Of a stretch of 64,000 bases of DNA, positions 27,319 to 36,692 are shown piece by piece. Within the stretch, counting starts at the first letter, position 1, and every line of letters begins with the position of its first letter. Below the pieces are notes generated by a model. It ran no database searches and had not been told where the DNA came from. It saw only the letters and a list, made by a program, of their open reading frames with translations. The position numbers were made by a program, and so were the translations under genes. Source of the stretch: Budvicia aquatica DSM 5075 = ATCC 35567 (GTDB taxonomy: Bacteria; Pseudomonadota; Gammaproteobacteria; Enterobacterales; Enterobacteriaceae); contig NZ_KE386584.1 of the NCBI RefSeq assembly GCF_000427805.1, forward strand, positions 16,021 to 80,020, given 5' to 3'.

Positions 27319-27906
27319 TTAGTACTTAACCCCATTCTTTTTTATTGAAATACCAAACAGATAACGATAGAAACGTGCAGATTTAACCAATATCACCCTG
27401 CCAACCCTTGACCATATATATTGGGTTATTGCACAGCTCAGAAGGCTAACTAGCAATGCAGCTAACATATCCAACGGCCAATGAACGCCCAGATACACTC
27501 TTGCCCAGGCAATCATTAATGCCAGAGAGAAAAACGCAACAGCCTGAGAGATTCGTCCCCATAATATAAAAGCCAGTGCAAATGTGAATGCAATCGTGCC
27601 ATGGCTGCTGGGAAAAGAGGGTGTTGCAGAGTGGTTCAAAAACTGATGTCCGATATGTTCAACAAAAGGTCGGGAATGAGGATAGATAGATGAAAGCATT
27701 TTTGCTGTCAAAACGGCGATGGCTAATGCGATGATTATCTTTAGTACCAGCTTACGCTGAGGTAGCCATAGCCAGCCAATCAGCAATACCACTGGAATAA
27801 TATTTATCGCGTAAACGGCGATAAAATCAGCAAATTGAATTAGCCATTCCGGCGACTCAGGGGTAGCATTTATTAGCAAAAAGAGTTGATGATTAAGCTG
27901 ATCCAT
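27319..27906 (-). CDS. PAP2-family membrane phosphatase (YbjG/BcrC-like)
   Basis: The 195-residue integral membrane protein has about five to six helices and the three PAP2 signature blocks: KMLSSIYPHSRP, PSSHGTIAF and ARVYLGVHWPLD. This pattern matches undecaprenyl-pyrophosphate phosphatases of the YbjG/BcrC type, which recycle the lipid carrier of peptidoglycan synthesis. It overlaps the preceding PAP2 gene by 14 bases, so the two are co-translated. Lipid A or phosphatidylglycerol phosphate are alternative substrates. Confidence 0.85.
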   Translation of the reverse strand: MDQLNHQLFLLINATPESPEWLIQFADFIAVYAINIIPVVLLIGWLWLPQRKLVLKIIIALAIAVLTAKMLSSIYPHSRPFVEHIGHQFLNHSATPSFPSSHGTIAFTFALAFILWGRISQAVAFFSLALMIAWARVYLGVHWPLDMLAALLVSLLSCAITQYIWSRVGRVILVKSARFYRYLFGISIKKNGVKY

Positions 27907-28627
27907 TGATTAGAACCCTCTGAGAATGACGACCATAATAAGCAATGCAATGGCTTATCAGCCAATAAGATAAAACCTGAGTCAACCACACCCACCAGCC
28001 AGACCACAGATTATGAGAAAGAAAATGAGCACCGCGCATTACCTGACCAAACCCCATAGCCATGCCAAGCAAAAGCCCCGCTAACCAGCAAAGCCACGCG
28101 GCTTTAATCCTTAAGGGATACAGCAGAAAAAACAGGGCCATTAGGCTAAATCCTGATGACGCATGACCTCCGGGAAAGCAAGATCCCGGCCCCGAATTAG
28201 CACCGGCAGGCAACGAGGTAAGCAAAGGGATATAAGCCGCACTTCCGCCGTACTCCGTCAGGCTCCACGGACAGGAATGAATACTGACCGCTTTCAATAT
28301 GCCTACGGCTAAAACACCTAAGCCCATCAATAACATTGTTACTACCAACTGAATATTTCTCTGGTAAACACCCCAAAAGAGAGCGCATATGGCACTGATA
28401 ATAATCATGTACTTCATTGCTTTATGATTAATCAGCTCCAGCCAATAGTTGTCTTTCCAAGGAAAGCTATGCGTAGATGCCTGATACCAAAAGTCCGTTA
28501 TCCAAAAATCTAATCGGCTATTTTGAGAAACAGACCCAAAAACCACGGCCATAATCAGTAAACCCAAAATCTGGCGACGATAGAACTCCGCAGGCAACAT
28601 GCTGACGGTACTCAAATGATTCGACAT
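27893..28627 (-). CDS. PAP2-family membrane phosphatase, variant signature
   Basis: The 244-residue membrane protein starts at 28627 with GGAG nine bases upstream. Its PAP2 blocks are unusual: K-A-V-S-I-H-S-C-P-W in place of the KxxxxxxRP block, CFPGGHASSGFS, and MRGAHFLSHNLWSGWW. The Cys-Pro-Trp and the paired cysteine before PGGH are typical of one PAP2 subgroup of proteobacterial inner membrane phosphatases of unsettled substrate. A lipid A or phosphoethanolamine-related role is only inference. Confidence 0.82.
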   Translation of the reverse strand: MSNHLSTVSMLPAEFYRRQILGLLIMAVVFGSVSQNSRLDFWITDFWYQASTHSFPWKDNYWLELINHKAMKYMIIISAICALFWGVYQRNIQLVVTMLLMGLGVLAVGILKAVSIHSCPWSLTEYGGSAAYIPLLTSLPAGANSGPGSCFPGGHASSGFSLMALFFLLYPLRIKAAWLCWLAGLLLGMAMGFGQVMRGAHFLSHNLWSGWWVWLTQVLSYWLISHCIAYYGRHSQRVLINGSA

Positions 28628-28835
28628 GGTTAATTTCTCCACCGCTCTCCCGCTTTCGCATCATGATGACTCGGGCGCTTACTGAATGAATGGCCCAAGC
28701 ATAATCAGCAATTATTAGTGAAAACTTAAGAGGGTGGATTTAAGCGGTAACGAGGAAGGCAGTTGCGACGTAATATTTATATCAGGAGTACATACTCAGT
28801 ATGGTGAGTTTGCTAACATGTTATTACTGTTAACA

Positions 28836-28921
28836 TATAGCCAAAATAATTCGAGTTTCATCGCGGCGGCAAGCGAGCGAACGCAGCCAACAAAGATGCA
28901 GCCTGAAGTAGGACGGGTATA
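28836..28921. repeat. ERIC (IRU) element, internally deleted (86 bp)
   Basis: Both arms are present (TATAGCCAAAATAATTCGAG and ATGCAGCCTGAAGTAGGACG, then GGTATA). About 41 bp of the centre, including the CTTACT/AGTAAG core, is missing compared with the copy at 9474. It lies about 40 bp before the MFS gene start. Confidence 0.8.
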
Positions 28922-28961
28922 AGCATTTATATTGCGATAAATCATCTCACCGGAGTTATCC

Positions 28962-30143
28962 ATGTCAGACCACACCATTCCCTTGGCTTCACGTAAGCCC
29001 ATTGGCGTTGCACAGCAGCATGCCACAAGAGTGGGTTTTCTTATTGCCGGGCTGGGAATGTCAGTTTGGGCACCGCTGGTCCCCTATGCCGTACTGCGCA
29101 TTGGAATGGACGATGCCACTCTTGGACTGCTTCTCCTCTGTTTAGGCATCGGATCAATCTGTGCTATGCCAATGACCGGCTCTTTGGCAGAACGCTTTGG
29201 TTGCCGTGCAGTGATTATTTGCGCCGCAATTTTTATCATGCTGTGCCTCCCTCTGCTGGCCACCGTACCTTCAATTATGACATTAGGCATCATGCTCTTC
29301 ATCTTTGGTGCCAGCGTAGGCACCATTGACGTAGCGATAAATATTCAAGCAGTTCTGGTTGAGAAGGCCAGCGGAAAACCCATGATGTCAGGGTTCCACG
29401 GCTTATATAGTTTGGGATGTATTATTGGTGCCGGTGGCGTTAGCCTGTTACTTACCCTGGGGATAGCAACATTGACTACTACGCTGGCCGCCGTAGCCTG
29501 CATTATTCTTTTGCTGCTGTTTGGCGCGCGTCATATGCTGCCCTATGCCAATGTAATGGATGCCAATCAAGGGCATCAGGAAAAATCGCCAATATTCATT
29601 CTCCCCCGCGGGAAGGTCGCCTTTATCGGTATATTGTGTTTTATCTGCTTTTTGGTTGAGGGTGCAATTCTTGACTGGAGTGCGGTATTCCTGACTACGG
29701 TCAAAAATTTTGCCACTGCCGAGGGTGGAATTGGCTTTACGCTGTTTGCCTTTACCATGACCTTCGGCCGACTTACCGGGGATCTTATTGTTAAAACCTT
29801 CGGCAATTTTAAGGTTCTGCTTGCCGGGAGCCTGACAACCGCAACCGGTCTGGCTCTGGTGGTTTATGGTACTAACGATCTGATCACGCTGGTTGGATTC
29901 GCCCTTATCGGGTTGGGTGCATCCAATATTGTTCCTATCCTGTTTTCCGCTGCCGGAAACCAAAGTCAAATGCCGACCAATTTGGCGATTACTGCGGTCA
30001 CTACAATGGGCTATTTAGGGATACTCGCCGGCCCTGCACTTATCGGGTTTATATCGCATGCCATTAGCCTGAGCTTTGCTTTTAGCGCCATTGCGGTCTT
30101 GATGTTAGTCATAACCGGTAGCGCCAGATACATCGTTAAATAA
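28962..30143 (+). CDS. MFS transporter (YbjJ-like)
   Basis: The 393-residue protein has 12 predicted helices. SGFHGLYSLGCIIGAG at the middle of the first half is the pattern seen in YbjJ and fucose-permease-like carriers. It has a GSLAERFGCR loop between helices 2 and 3. The ATG at 28962 has CGGAG about ten bases upstream. The substrate is unknown, and no metabolic gene is adjacent on the same strand. Confidence 0.8.
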   Translation: MSDHTIPLASRKPIGVAQQHATRVGFLIAGLGMSVWAPLVPYAVLRIGMDDATLGLLLLCLGIGSICAMPMTGSLAERFGCRAVIICAAIFIMLCLPLLATVPSIMTLGIMLFIFGASVGTIDVAINIQAVLVEKASGKPMMSGFHGLYSLGCIIGAGGVSLLLTLGIATLTTTLAAVACIILLLLFGARHMLPYANVMDANQGHQEKSPIFILPRGKVAFIGILCFICFLVEGAILDWSAVFLTTVKNFATAEGGIGFTLFAFTMTFGRLTGDLIVKTFGNFKVLLAGSLTTATGLALVVYGTNDLITLVGFALIGLGASNIVPILFSAAGNQSQMPTNLAITAVTTMGYLGILAGPALIGFISHAISLSFAFSAIAVLMLVITGSARYIVK

Positions 30144-30172
30144 GAAAAAATTCACGTCTATCAGATCTTCCA

Positions 30173-30204
30173 TACCGGTGACGCATGTATATATGACACC
30201 GGTA
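30173..30204. terminator. Bidirectional terminator hairpin between MFS gene and ilvN
   Basis: TACCGGTG pairs with CACCGGTA across a 16-nt loop. A second stem, GCCCGGA with TCCGGGC, lies at 30214-30234, nearer the ilvN stop. Neither has a long T-run, but both lie exactly between convergent genes. Confidence 0.55.
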
Positions 30205-30250
30205 CAGGAATCAGCCCGGAATACGAATCCGGGCAAATACTACTCTGAGA

Positions 30251-30541
30251 TTACTGCACCAGCATTGTCAGTCGGCTGAATACGCCTGATTCATCGGTAT
30301 CACGTTTGACATGTAGCACATCTTCCAGCTTTTCGATTTGACTGATCATTTGTTCCAGTCGCTGATCGTCGGCTACCTGTAACCAAATACGGCTGTGCTG
30401 GTTGTCTTGCAGCGGCAGACAGAGAATGCCTTCCACGTTAAATGCCCGACGGGCAAACAGACCACAAATATGCGACATCACACCCGGATGGTTACGAACC
30501 GTAAGCTCTAAGGTCACTGTTGAACACGTTTGTTGTTGCAT
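30251..30541 (-). CDS. ilvN: Acetolactate synthase I small subunit IlvN
   Basis: The 96-residue regulatory subunit has the same length as E. coli IlvN. It has one ACT domain ([32 protein letters not shown]) that binds valine for feedback inhibition. It follows ilvB after three bases and forms the holoenzyme with it. Confidence 0.96.
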   Translation of the reverse strand: MQQQTCSTVTLELTVRNHPGVMSHICGLFARRAFNVEGILCLPLQDNQHSRIWLQVADDQRLEQMISQIEKLEDVLHVKRDTDESGVFSRLTMLVQ

Positions 30542-30544
30542 GGC

Positions 30545-32233
30545 TTACTCTCCAATCATCTCAATATTTGCAGCGCCCGGCGGCACCATAGGGAATACTT
30601 TTTCATCAGTGTCGATACGTACGTGGATCAGGCTAGGTCCCGGTCGTGATATCGCCTCTTGCAGCGCTGCCTGCGGATTTTCTGCCGCGTTCAGGTCGCA
30701 GGTTGACAGGCCAAACCCTTCGGCAATCTTAAGGAAGTTGGTTTGCCCCGGGTAAGTGGCGGCAAAAATATTTTTTTGATAGAACAGGGTTTGCTGCTGA
30801 TGAACTAATCCTAACGCCTGGTTGTTCATCAGGATGATTTTAACATCCAGATTGTGTTCGGCTGCGGTAGCCATTTCCTGAATGTTCATCATCAAACTAC
30901 CGTCACCAGAGAAGCACAGGACTTTACGCTGTGGATTTGCCAGTGCAGCACCAACGGCGGCAGGCAGACCGAAACCCATCGTCCCCAGGCCACCGGAAGT
31001 TAGCCACTGGCGCGGACGATTTAGCGGATAAGCCTGTGCTACCCACATCTGATGCTGGCCTACATCGGTGGTGATAATCGCGTCATCATCAACACATTCA
31101 GCGGCAGCCTTAATCAAACCATAGGGCATTAACGGATCGTTTACGCCCGGCATATTGCACGGAAACTGGCTCTTCAGCGCGTCAACCTGTTGATGCCACT
31201 GCTGGCGCTGGTCGCTATTAATCTTCGGCAGCAGTTGCTCCAGCACTTCGCCGACGTCTCCCTGAATGGAGATATGAGCCTGTTTAATTTTGCCCAGCTC
31301 CGCACGGTCAATATCGACGTGAATAATCTTGGCATTCGGGCAGAACTGTTCTGTTTTACCGATAGCCCGATCGTCAAAGCGTGCCCCCAATACAATCAGT
31401 AAATCGGCTTCCTGCAGGATAAAGTTAGTGCTGCGTGTCCCGTGCATGCCCAGCATGCCTAACGACAGCGGGTGCTTAGCCGGTAGTGTTCCCAGCGCCA
31501 TTAGCGTCATCGTGGTCGGTAAATTTGCCTGTTCGGCCAACGTCCGGACTTTAGTATGGGCATTAATCACACCACCACCCAAATACAGCACCGGGCGCTG
31601 GGCCTGATTAATCATTGCAGCAGCATCTTCAATCTGCTGTGGCTCAAACTGAGGTGCCGGCGTAAGTTCAGAAACCGCTGGCAGCTCACTGATATCGATT
31701 TCAGCAGTCTGCACATCCTTTGGAATATCAACCCATACCGGCCCCGGGCGGCCAGACTGTGCAATACGGAAGGCGTCGTAAATCACCTGTGGCAGTTCAC
31801 AAATATTACGCACCAGATAATTGTGTTTAGTGATAGGAATGGAGATACCATAAGTGTCTACTTCTTGAAATGCATCCGCACCAATCATCGAAGTGGCTAC
31901 CTGGCCGGTAATACAAACTAGCGGTATGGAGTCCAGACGGGCATCAGCAATAGCTGTAACTAAGTTCGTTGCGCCGGGGCCACTACAGGCGATACACACC
32001 GCCGCTTTGCCTTCGGTACGCGCCATGCCCTGCGCGATAAAGCCGGCGCCCTGCTCGTGGCGCGCCAGAATATGTTGAATCTTAGTGCTTTGACTCAGCG
32101 CGTTATAAAGCGGTAGCACTGTGCCACCGGGAATACCGCTGACACGGGTAATGCCGTGAAGTTCAAGCAGTTGTACAATCAGTTGTGCGCCAGTAATACG
32201 CTGTGCCTGCGGTGGGTTTGCCGAAATTGCCAT
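30545..32233 (-). CDS. ilvB: Acetolactate synthase I large subunit IlvB
   Basis: The 562-residue thiamine-diphosphate enzyme has the same length as E. coli IlvB. It condenses pyruvate to acetolactate, or pyruvate and 2-ketobutyrate to acetohydroxybutyrate, in branched-chain amino acid synthesis. The catalytic Glu lies in ILARHEQGAGFIAQGMAR, and the ThDP/Mg motif is GDGSLMMNIQEMATA with a following NN. The operon starts with an attenuator and the ivbL leader peptide. Confidence 0.97.
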   Translation of the reverse strand: MAISANPPQAQRITGAQLIVQLLELHGITRVSGIPGGTVLPLYNALSQSTKIQHILARHEQGAGFIAQGMARTEGKAAVCIACSGPGATNLVTAIADARLDSIPLVCITGQVATSMIGADAFQEVDTYGISIPITKHNYLVRNICELPQVIYDAFRIAQSGRPGPVWVDIPKDVQTAEIDISELPAVSELTPAPQFEPQQIEDAAAMINQAQRPVLYLGGGVINAHTKVRTLAEQANLPTTMTLMALGTLPAKHPLSLGMLGMHGTRSTNFILQEADLLIVLGARFDDRAIGKTEQFCPNAKIIHVDIDRAELGKIKQAHISIQGDVGEVLEQLLPKINSDQRQQWHQQVDALKSQFPCNMPGVNDPLMPYGLIKAAAECVDDDAIITTDVGQHQMWVAQAYPLNRPRQWLTSGGLGTMGFGLPAAVGAALANPQRKVLCFSGDGSLMMNIQEMATAAEHNLDVKIILMNNQALGLVHQQQTLFYQKNIFAATYPGQTNFLKIAEGFGLSTCDLNAAENPQAALQEAISRPGPSLIHVRIDTDEKVFPMVPPGAANIEMIGE

Positions 32234-32282
32234 GCTCCAGTCCTTCTTCTAAGCCGGTTCGCTTTTTCGGGTTAGGGGGACT

Positions 32283-32321
32283 AAAACAAGAAACCCCGCC
32301 CGGTTTGCGCCGGCGGGGTTT
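32283..32321 (-). terminator. ilvBN attenuator
   Basis: On the minus strand AACCCCGCC pairs with GGCGGGGTT (loop of about 11) and is followed by TTTCTTGTTTT. It sits between the ivbL leader peptide and ilvB, the classical attenuator position. Confidence 0.92.
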
Positions 32322-32346
32322 TGAAATCGATGCGTTGATTCAGACC

Positions 32347-32445
32347 CTACGGCGCACTGCCGACGACCACCACCACACGCACGACGACTACCGCGGCTGG
32401 TAGCGCGGTAATGAGTCGAATCGAAGTAGGCATAGTTGAGGTCAT
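32347..32445 (-). CDS. ivbL: ilvBN operon leader peptide IvbL
   Basis: A 32-residue frame, too short for ordinary gene calling, begins MTSTMPTSIRLITALP and contains AAVVVVRVVVVVGSAP. It therefore has nine regulatory valine codons in two runs, interrupted by one arginine, plus two leucines. Length and composition match E. coli IvbL (32 residues). Ribosome stalling at the valine codons when charged tRNA-Val is scarce would prevent the downstream attenuator from forming. The ATG is preceded by AGGA at a spacing of seven. Confidence 0.93.
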   Translation of the reverse strand: MTSTMPTSIRLITALPAAVVVVRVVVVVGSAP

Positions 32446-32541
32446 GTGGGTCCTGAATTAATGTTGTTTATGATAGAAATCTGAATATAGATAAACATAC
32501 TGAATCGCTACACACAATAGGTTTATTCGCCATCAATGAAA

Positions 32542-32561
32542 ATCGTGCGCAAGATCACAAG
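32542..32561 (-). promoter_or_regulatory. Candidate CRP site of ilvBN
   Basis: The minus strand has TTGTGATCTTGCGCACGATT. Its left half is a full TGTGA, and its right half (GCACG) matches three of five bases of TCACA. The E. coli ilvBN promoter is CRP-activated, and this site lies about 100 bp before ivbL. Confidence 0.45.
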
Positions 32562-32720
32562 GTTAAATATGGAATATCCGCATATACCGCCAAACAAACC
32601 ATTGCTAAACCCCACACATTATCTATTCTAAAACCTGTTTTACGTCTATTCTGGAGAATCTGTTATTCAGCTTTGTCTCAATTGACATTGATTGTTTATC
32701 CATCAATCAAGGGGAGTTAT

Positions 32721-33656
32721 ATGCGTATTCTTACCGTTGGTGCGGGAGCCGTAGGCGGATATTTTGGCGGCAGACTGCTTGAAATTAATCAGGATGTCAC
32801 CTTTCTGGTCCGTCCCGAGCGGGCAAAACGATTAAAGCAAAACGGACTGGTTATTAAGAATCCGGATGGCTCATTGAGCACCCTACAATCACCGCCTACC
32901 GTACTAAGTGAAGAGATAAAACAGCCCTACGATGTGATCGTGCTGAGCTGTAAAGCTTACGATCTGGATAGTGCAATTCAGTCGATAGCTCCAGCCGTCG
33001 GCAGTAACACCATTATTCTGCCGCTGCTTAACGGCATGCGGCATATCAATGCGCTGGAAGACGCTTTCGGAGCAGAAAAAGTCCTTGGCGGGTTATGTAA
33101 TATCGTCGCCACCGTTGAGCCCGACGGAACGATTCATCGCATGACGCCAATTCATAACATCACCTTTGGTGAACGTGACGGCACGCTTAGCGAACGCGTA
33201 GTGGCTATTGCCGGCATCTTAAAACAGGCAGCATTTGACTCCGAGCTCAGTGAAAACATCATGTTAGCGATGTGGGAAAAGTGGCTATTCCTCGCCTCGC
33301 TGGCTGCCGGAACCTGCCTGATGCGCGCGCCAATCGGCGATATAGTCGCATCACCGCATGGTAAAGAGTTTATTCTGGGGCTGATAGAAGAAATACGCAG
33401 TGTTGCACTAGCATCAGGCTATTCACCGTCAGTCGAACGGGCTCATTCCATGTTATTAGTACCGGGATCAACCCTGACCGCCTCAATGTATCGGGATCTG
33501 CTTAACGGCAGCCGGATCGAATCCGATCAAATCGTTGGCGACCTGATTTATCGGGCTGAGCAGCAAAATATGCAGAAAGCCTCTTTACCACTGCTGTATA
33601 CCGCTTATACCCATTTAAAAGCCTATGAGCATCAAAAACAGCGGACAGAAAATTAA
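32721..33656 (+). CDS. Ketopantoate reductase (PanE/ApbA) family protein
   Basis: The 311-residue NADPH-dependent reductase starts at 32721 with GGGGAG four bases upstream. The Rossmann motif is MRILTVGAGAVGGYFGGRLL. Typical family patterns follow: SCKAYDL, LPLLNGMRH and the catalytic Lys in WEKWLFLASLAAGTCLMRAP, with a C-terminal helical domain. It may make pantoate for coenzyme A, but the genome may hold a more typical panE, and several paralogues of this family act on other 2-oxo acids. Confidence 0.82.
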   Translation: MRILTVGAGAVGGYFGGRLLEINQDVTFLVRPERAKRLKQNGLVIKNPDGSLSTLQSPPTVLSEEIKQPYDVIVLSCKAYDLDSAIQSIAPAVGSNTIILPLLNGMRHINALEDAFGAEKVLGGLCNIVATVEPDGTIHRMTPIHNITFGERDGTLSERVVAIAGILKQAAFDSELSENIMLAMWEKWLFLASLAAGTCLMRAPIGDIVASPHGKEFILGLIEEIRSVALASGYSPSVERAHSMLLVPGSTLTASMYRDLLNGSRIESDQIVGDLIYRAEQQNMQKASLPLLYTAYTHLKAYEHQKQRTEN

Positions 33657-33673
33657 TCAGTCGGTGATATTAA

Positions 33674-33712
33674 TCAGTACTGCATATAACCATCGGTTAT
33701 GCGCAGTACTGA
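33674..33712. terminator. Bidirectional terminator hairpin
   Basis: TCAGTACTGC plus ATAACC pairs with GGTTAT plus GCAGTACTGA, interrupted by a two-base mismatch, giving a stem of about 16 bp with a tiny loop. It lies between the convergent reductase and mgtE genes. Confidence 0.75.
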
Positions 33713-33753
33713 AGAAATATACACTGAATATCTTTCAGCACGTTCACCATCAT

Positions 33754-35190
33754 TTAGATTAAAAACAGCGTTGCCAAGCCAAGGAAAATAAAGAATCCGC
33801 CGGTATCAGTAAGGGCAGTAATCATGACGCTTGATCCTATGGCAGGATCTCTTCCCAACCGATTCATGGTCATCGGAATAATCACCCCCATCAGCGCAGC
33901 CAGCAATAAATTCAGGATCATGGCTAAAGTCATGACCGCGCCCATAGCCAGATTGCCGTACAATATATAGGTCACTCCGCCCATAATTCCGCCCCAGACA
34001 ATGCCATTAATAATGGCGACGCCCAGCTCACGCAGCATCAAGAAAGGCATATCTTCAGAACGAATCTGGTGTAGAGCCAATGAGCGGACAATCATTGTAA
34101 TAGTCTGATTACCGGTATTACCGCCAATACCTGCCACAATCGGCATTAAGGTGGCGAGTGCCACCAGCTCAGAAATGGTGTTTTCAAACAGGCCAATCAC
34201 CCGTGAAGCCACAAAGGCCGTACATAAGTTGATTGCCAGCCATGCTGAACGGCGATGTACCGAAACCAATATCGGTGAGAAGATATCTTCTTTTTCAGAC
34301 ACCCCGCCCATTCTGCGCAGATCGTTATCACTTTCTTCCAATACTACGTTGACCACATCTTCGACCGTTAACCGGCCAATCAGCTTATTCTGGTGATTAA
34401 CCACCGCCGCACTAATCAAGTTATAGCGTTCAAACGCACCGGCAGCCTCTTCAGCATCATCTTCGGGTAAAAAAGTCAGCGGCTCCTTTACCATTAGCTC
34501 AGAAACTTTAGTCTGCGGGGGATTAAGCAGCATATCGGTAATCAGTAGCTCACCGAGTAAATGGTTTTCCCGATCGATAACAAACAGCTTATCGGTTGAA
34601 TCTGCAATCTTTTTACGCTTACGTAGAAACCGTAACGCGGCCCCTAATGTAATATCATCCCGAATAGCGATAAGTTCGAAGTCCATCAAACCACCGACTC
34701 GGTCATGGCCTAGATGAATGATCTCGCTCACTCTGGCACGCTGATGCGCATCCAGAGAAGCCAGTAATTGCTCAACTAAATCACGGGGTAAGTATCCGGC
34801 CAGATAGGCCTGTTCATTCAGATCTAAATGCTGAAGAGCCGCCAGCAGTTGGCGATCGCTCATATCTTCAGTCAGGCTGTCCCATACGGTATCAGAGGCT
34901 TCTATCAGCGTTTTACCGCGTTTTTTATCCCCCATCAGGGCCCAGACGGCCCGGCGTTTATTATTCGGCAGTGACTCAAGTAAGTCCGCAAGGTCGGCGG
35001 CGTGCAGAGAATTAACTAACTTATGGGCTTCATGAATCTCTTTATCCAGAGAGGGATCCGATAAGCTTTTGGTCTGTTTACCGTAGTCGATAGCAGCAAC
35101 TAACAGGTTATCTGATAATAATTCCAGAATCCGTTTTCTATTTCTCTCTAGCTTGGTATTGGTTAATTTATTGTCCTGCATAAAAGTCAT
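33754..35190 (-). CDS. mgtE: Magnesium transporter MgtE
   Basis: The 478-residue protein has an N-terminal MgtE helical superhelix (about 40-140), two CBS domains (about 150-270) and a five-helix membrane domain with the pore motif MPIVAGIGGNTGNQTITMIV. It forms a dimeric magnesium channel gated by cytoplasmic magnesium binding to the CBS region. The start is ATG at 35190; a second ATG three codons later (35181) is equally possible as neither has a strong ribosome-binding site. The gene appears monocistronic. Confidence 0.93.
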   Translation of the reverse strand: MTFMQDNKLTNTKLERNRKRILELLSDNLLVAAIDYGKQTKSLSDPSLDKEIHEAHKLVNSLHAADLADLLESLPNNKRRAVWALMGDKKRGKTLIEASDTVWDSLTEDMSDRQLLAALQHLDLNEQAYLAGYLPRDLVEQLLASLDAHQRARVSEIIHLGHDRVGGLMDFELIAIRDDITLGAALRFLRKRKKIADSTDKLFVIDRENHLLGELLITDMLLNPPQTKVSELMVKEPLTFLPEDDAEEAAGAFERYNLISAAVVNHQNKLIGRLTVEDVVNVVLEESDNDLRRMGGVSEKEDIFSPILVSVHRRSAWLAINLCTAFVASRVIGLFENTISELVALATLMPIVAGIGGNTGNQTITMIVRSLALHQIRSEDMPFLMLRELGVAIINGIVWGGIMGGVTYILYGNLAMGAVMTLAMILNLLLAALMGVIIPMTMNRLGRDPAIGSSVMITALTDTGGFFIFLGLATLFLI

Positions 35191-35481
35191 TGCTCATTAA
35201 TAGTGACTGATTTCCGGGCTCTTTTTTCACATTTGATCGTCGGCTCCGGCCTTTCTGCCCATAGCATACCCTGCGGTATCACAAATAGTTTAGTGGATGT
35301 TCGAGATTAATATCAGCCGATTATCTGCAACACATTAAATAATCTACTTCATAGCCCAAAACACGATCTACCTCAATAAAGACGCATTTAAAATGCAATA
35401 TACCTGTTCCGATATATTCTACATGGTATGTTTTATCGATATTTGAAGATTATGCTGCTCGCTCAATGACGAAGATAAGAT

Positions 35482-36630
35482 ATGAATTCTCATTTAAAAC
35501 AGATCAATGCCCAAAATAACGATGCCGATGATGACATCGATAAGGCGGCGACCCGGTCGAGAAAAAAACTGATCCGCCGCCCCGGCACCAAGGGCGGAAA
35601 ACTGCCGTGGAATAGCCAGCAAAATGCTAAGACATGGCGACATGTTGCTCAGTCGGTGTTTGTTGTCATCAACATCTATATTTGCGTCACTTTCTATATC
35701 TGGGTTCGGTTTTATGAAACCGGCGGAAATAGCCTCTACCTTGAACGCCCGGCGGGTATTGAAGGCTGGCTGCCTATCGCAGGTTTGATGAATTTAAAGT
35801 ATTTTCTCGAAACCTGGAATATTCCCCCTATCCATGCCGCATCGATGCTGCTTTTAGTGGCATTTTTAGCCATGGGATTACTGCTCAAAAAAGCATTTTG
35901 CTCCTGGTTATGTCCGGTGGGCACGCTATCTGAAGCGCTTGGTGCATTAGGCAAAAAGCTGTTCGGCCGGCATTTTTCTCCTCCGCGTTGGCTGGATATT
36001 CCGCTGCGCAGCCTGAAATATCTGCTGTTGGCTTTTTTCCTCTATTTGGTTGTTCCGATGCCGGTCCAGGCTATTCAGGGATTTCTGATGTCACCTTATG
36101 GGCTGATAGCTGACGTAAAAATGCTGAACTTCTTCCGTAATATCGGGCAGGTGACGCTAATTTCCGTTATCGTGCTGACGATCGGCAGCCTGTTTGTTCA
36201 AAACCTATGGTGCCGCTATCTGTGCCCTTATGGCGCACTGATTGGCCTGTTCTCTCTGTTCTCACCGTTTAAAGTACGCCGTAACCCCGACTCTTGTATC
36301 GACTGTGGAAAATGCGCTAAAGCCTGCCCGTCACGTATTCCTGTCGATCGCCTGATTCAGGTCAGAACGGTGGAATGCACCGCTTGTATGTCATGCGTTG
36401 AATCCTGTCCGGCGAAGGATACTCTGGTCTTTTCGGCCTTTAGGCCCAAAGGTCAACCGGGAGCAACCCGCAGTGCCGGATTGTCCGGTATGGCTATCGC
36501 GCTGATTCTGACCCTGATCCTGGGCGGTACTATTGGCTATGCCAAACTCGCAGGACACTGGGATACCAAACTCCCGGAACAATTTTACCAACGGTTGATT
36601 CCACAGAGCCAAATGCTAGGACATCCCTGA
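35482..36630 (+). CDS. yccM: YccM, NapH-like membrane ferredoxin
   Basis: The 382-residue inner membrane protein follows E. coli YccM (357) along its full length (WLPIAGLMNLKY, KKAFCSWLCPVGTLSE, WCRYLCPYGAL, RRLIPQ-type end). It has about five helices, two CxxxCP motifs between helices, and two 4Fe-4S clusters in SCIDCGKCAKACPSRIPVD and ECTACMSCVESCP. By family it passes electrons from quinols to a periplasmic partner; the partner is not nearby. The N-terminus carries about 25 extra polar residues. Confidence 0.9.
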   Translation: MNSHLKQINAQNNDADDDIDKAATRSRKKLIRRPGTKGGKLPWNSQQNAKTWRHVAQSVFVVINIYICVTFYIWVRFYETGGNSLYLERPAGIEGWLPIAGLMNLKYFLETWNIPPIHAASMLLLVAFLAMGLLLKKAFCSWLCPVGTLSEALGALGKKLFGRHFSPPRWLDIPLRSLKYLLLAFFLYLVVPMPVQAIQGFLMSPYGLIADVKMLNFFRNIGQVTLISVIVLTIGSLFVQNLWCRYLCPYGALIGLFSLFSPFKVRRNPDSCIDCGKCAKACPSRIPVDRLIQVRTVECTACMSCVESCPAKDTLVFSAFRPKGQPGATRSAGLSGMAIALILTLILGGTIGYAKLAGHWDTKLPEQFYQRLIPQSQMLGHP

Positions 36631-36669
36631 ATCAAAACAATCAATATCAACGGGATAACAACATAGTCC

Positions 36670-36692
36670 GGGGCTTATTAATATTAAGCCCC
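36670..36692. terminator. Hairpin between yccM and the GntR gene
   Basis: GGGGCTTA pairs with TAAGCCCC over a seven-base AT loop. It overlaps the last codons of the minus-strand GntR gene and lies 40 bp after yccM. Confidence 0.5.

Noticed and set aside
29448-29969. 173-codon minus-strand frame
   Set aside because: Antisense to the MFS transporter gene, which has membrane helices and a good start. The antisense product has no recognisable features.
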